This document shows, one piece after another, positions 62,705-64,000 of a DNA stretch of 64,000 bases (positions are counted from its first letter, which is position 1; every line of letters begins with the position of its first letter). The notes under the pieces were generated by a model. The model had not been told where the DNA came from. It did no database searches and saw nothing but the letters and a program-made list of their open reading frames with translations. A program made the position numbers and the translations under genes. Source of the DNA: DAOVXM01 sp963746255 (GTDB taxonomy: Bacteria > Chloroflexota > Anaerolineae > Anaerolineales > UBA4823); contig CAVVAJ010000009.1 of the NCBI GenBank assembly GCA_963746255.1, positions 1,641,632-1,705,631 on the forward strand, read 5' to 3'.

Positions 62705-64000
62705 TTATTTTGATTCTTCACCAGTGCATCTGTACACTACCAGATCACTGGAGTAACCAAACCGCTCCTTTTGAAATGTCATTTCAGGTTGGCAGTATTT
62801 CGGAATGTAGTCTGCTTCAAGATGGGGAAATATTTGATCCTGCAGAATCAGATAGTCAGGCTGGTAATGTGAAACAGCCCAAACAGCAGCGCTTTCATAG
62901 TTTTCGGCATTTCTCAGTTGCGCAGCGATATCGGGTTGGATTAACCCAGCAAAATCGATCATTTCGCGCTCAGCAAAGAAGCCAATAATCCCAACCTCTA
63001 GTGCACCGATAGTTGCATCGGGAGCCGTATGATTGTTGATCCACTCGCCAACAGTTCGATATATATGCATGCGTGGATCGATATTCTTGGAAATTTTCAC
63101 GAGTGTTGCTACTTGTTGAATTCCGATTATGCAAATGATGATTGTTAGCGAACTAGTTAATATCTTCGAATGATTCTTGTTTGATCCCCCAAGAAATTTC
63201 GTACCGATCTGGATTGCTCCGTCGATGCCCAACCCAATAGCCACCACAAAGCCTGGAACTAGAGGAGCATAATACCAGAAATAGCTGCTGACACCTAATA
63301 TTGAATATGCGAGAAAGTATAACGTGGTCCATCCGAGTAATAATAGCCAAAGACGGTTTTTAAATATTCCCCAAACCAGTCCAAGCAGAGCTAGAGCTGC
63401 CTCGATCTGGTAATGCCAATTCTCGCTGTACCAATTGATGACTCTACTTAACCCTTGCGCGAAATCCTGGCTAATGTCAAGTGAATTCTGGAGTTGCTTC
63501 GCAGCGAGAGTTACTGGGAGAGGGGAACCGAAGTATAACCAGGCAAAAATCACCCAAGCACCCGTAGCTACCACAAACATTAATAATGCCGACCAGGGTA
63601 TCTTCCTGCGCCTACTAACTAGAAAGTGGACTCCCAGAACACACGCGACTAGAATACCATCTGGGCGTAATAAGGTGGCCAACGCAGCAGAAAGACCTGT
63701 AAGGTTGTACCTGCCTCGTGCATAGAAGGCAAAAGAACCTAGAATAAAAGCCAAATACATCGGTGTTTCCGAGCTGATCGTAGATAGAAGGAGCGGGAAT
63801 GTCGGATAGAGAAGAAGACCTGTCAAGCGCACGCCAAACGAGTTCCATGAGCGACCAAGATCCCAGAGTGCAACTCCACCTAACGCAATAAACAATCCGC
63901 TGAGAAAATTTGCCGCAGCAGGTATCTTCAACCCACTTACAGCAGCACCTGTCAATATTAATGCGTATAACGGTGTTGTTGTACTTAATATTCTCTCTCC
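62705..64000 (-). CDS. Polytopic membrane glycosyltransferase (ArnT/mannosyltransferase-like), 5' part beyond right edge
   Basis: The frame is open to the right edge (432 residues seen). Eight to nine hydrophobic helices occur in the first 300 residues, with ISSETPMYLAFILGSFAFYA and GLSAALATLLRPDGILVACV, the pattern of GT-C fold polyprenyl-phosphate-sugar transferases. A soluble C-terminal region ends the protein with HYQPDYLILQDQIFPHLEAD. It probably adds a sugar outside the membrane. The start codon lies beyond the window, so the length and exact family are open. Confidence 0.7.
   Translation of the reverse strand, partial: GERILSTTTPLYALILTGAAVSGLKIPAAANFLSGLFIALGGVALWDLGRSWNSFGVRLTGLLLYPTFPLLLSTISSETPMYLAFILGSFAFYARGRYNLTGLSAALATLLRPDGILVACVLGVHFLVSRRRKIPWSALLMFVVATGAWVIFAWLYFGSPLPVTLAAKQLQNSLDISQDFAQGLSRVINWYSENWHYQIEAALALLGLVWGIFKNRLWLLLLGWTTLYFLAYSILGVSSYFWYYAPLVPGFVVAIGLGIDGAIQIGTKFLGGSNKNHSKILTSSLTIIICIIGIQQVATLVKISKNIDPRMHIYRTVGEWINNHTAPDATIGALEVGIIGFFAEREMIDFAGLIQPDIAAQLRNAENYESAAVWAVSHYQPDYLILQDQIFPHLEADYIPKYCQPEMTFQKERFGYSSDLVVYRCTGEESK

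Noticed and set aside
1..64000. tRNA or rRNA genes, CRISPR arrays, insertion sequences, integrases or phage genes.
   Set aside because: None seen by reading all gaps and all products; no repeats with regular spacing and no transposase-like proteins.

Overview
The window looks like chromosomal DNA of an uncultured bacterium, most likely a member of the Chloroflexota (class Anaerolineae). No marker in the window proves the lineage. The inference rests on the mix of genes: a stand-alone polyphosphate-glucokinase-type ROK kinase, CoaX with a full PanB/PanE/PanC set, a long isoleucyl-tRNA synthetase under a T-box, several membrane and secreted proteins with Thr/Pro linkers, and the absence of outer-membrane genes. 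Nearly everything is on the minus strand. I see no rRNA, tRNA, insertion sequence, integrase or CRISPR array.

Layout, left to right. 1-9 kb: the 5' part of a ribosomal protein S1-like gene, a 7TM/GAF membrane regulator, an acetyltransferase, a membrane protein, purine nucleoside phosphorylase, a frameshifted threonine aldolase, rluD, lspA and a GIY-YIG/DUF123 protein. 8.5-10.5 kb: a secreted propeller-like protein preceded by a cyclic-di-GMP-I riboswitch. 10.7-15.9 kb: six genes in tight order (methyltransferase, RibD-type reductase, zinc-less dehydrogenase, PTPS-like protein, glycosyltransferase, methyltransferase) that look like a pathway for a modified pterin or related heterocycle. 16-22 kb: membrane and lipid genes, an ABC-2 exporter, an anti-sigma factor and an ECF sigma factor. 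22-33 kb: a chagasin-like inhibitor, a tandem Nudix protein, alr, T-box-controlled ileS, acs, a decayed methyltransferase remnant and ppgK. 32.8-37.2 kb: panB-panE-panC-coaX-tsaC. 37-39 kb: a sulfotransferase, adenosine deaminase and a YtxH protein.

39.5-64 kb is one large cell-surface polysaccharide locus. It holds a secreted metallopeptidase, an O-antigen ligase-like protein, a Wzz-like protein, many GT2/GT4 glycosyltransferases, a Wzm/Wzt-type ABC exporter, the complete dTDP-L-rhamnose set (rfbC, rfbB, rfbA, rfbD) and a polytopic glycosyltransferase cut by the right edge. A 909-residue secreted beta-helix protein sits inside it under a second cyclic-di-GMP-I riboswitch, so surface functions at two places in the window appear to answer to the same second messenger.

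A recurring oddity is that six genes are broken by single-base indels, eight of them +1 and one -1. The flanking reading frames remain well conserved. This fits residual long-read sequencing errors or very recent decay, and the affected genes are listed as frameshifted with the position of each event.
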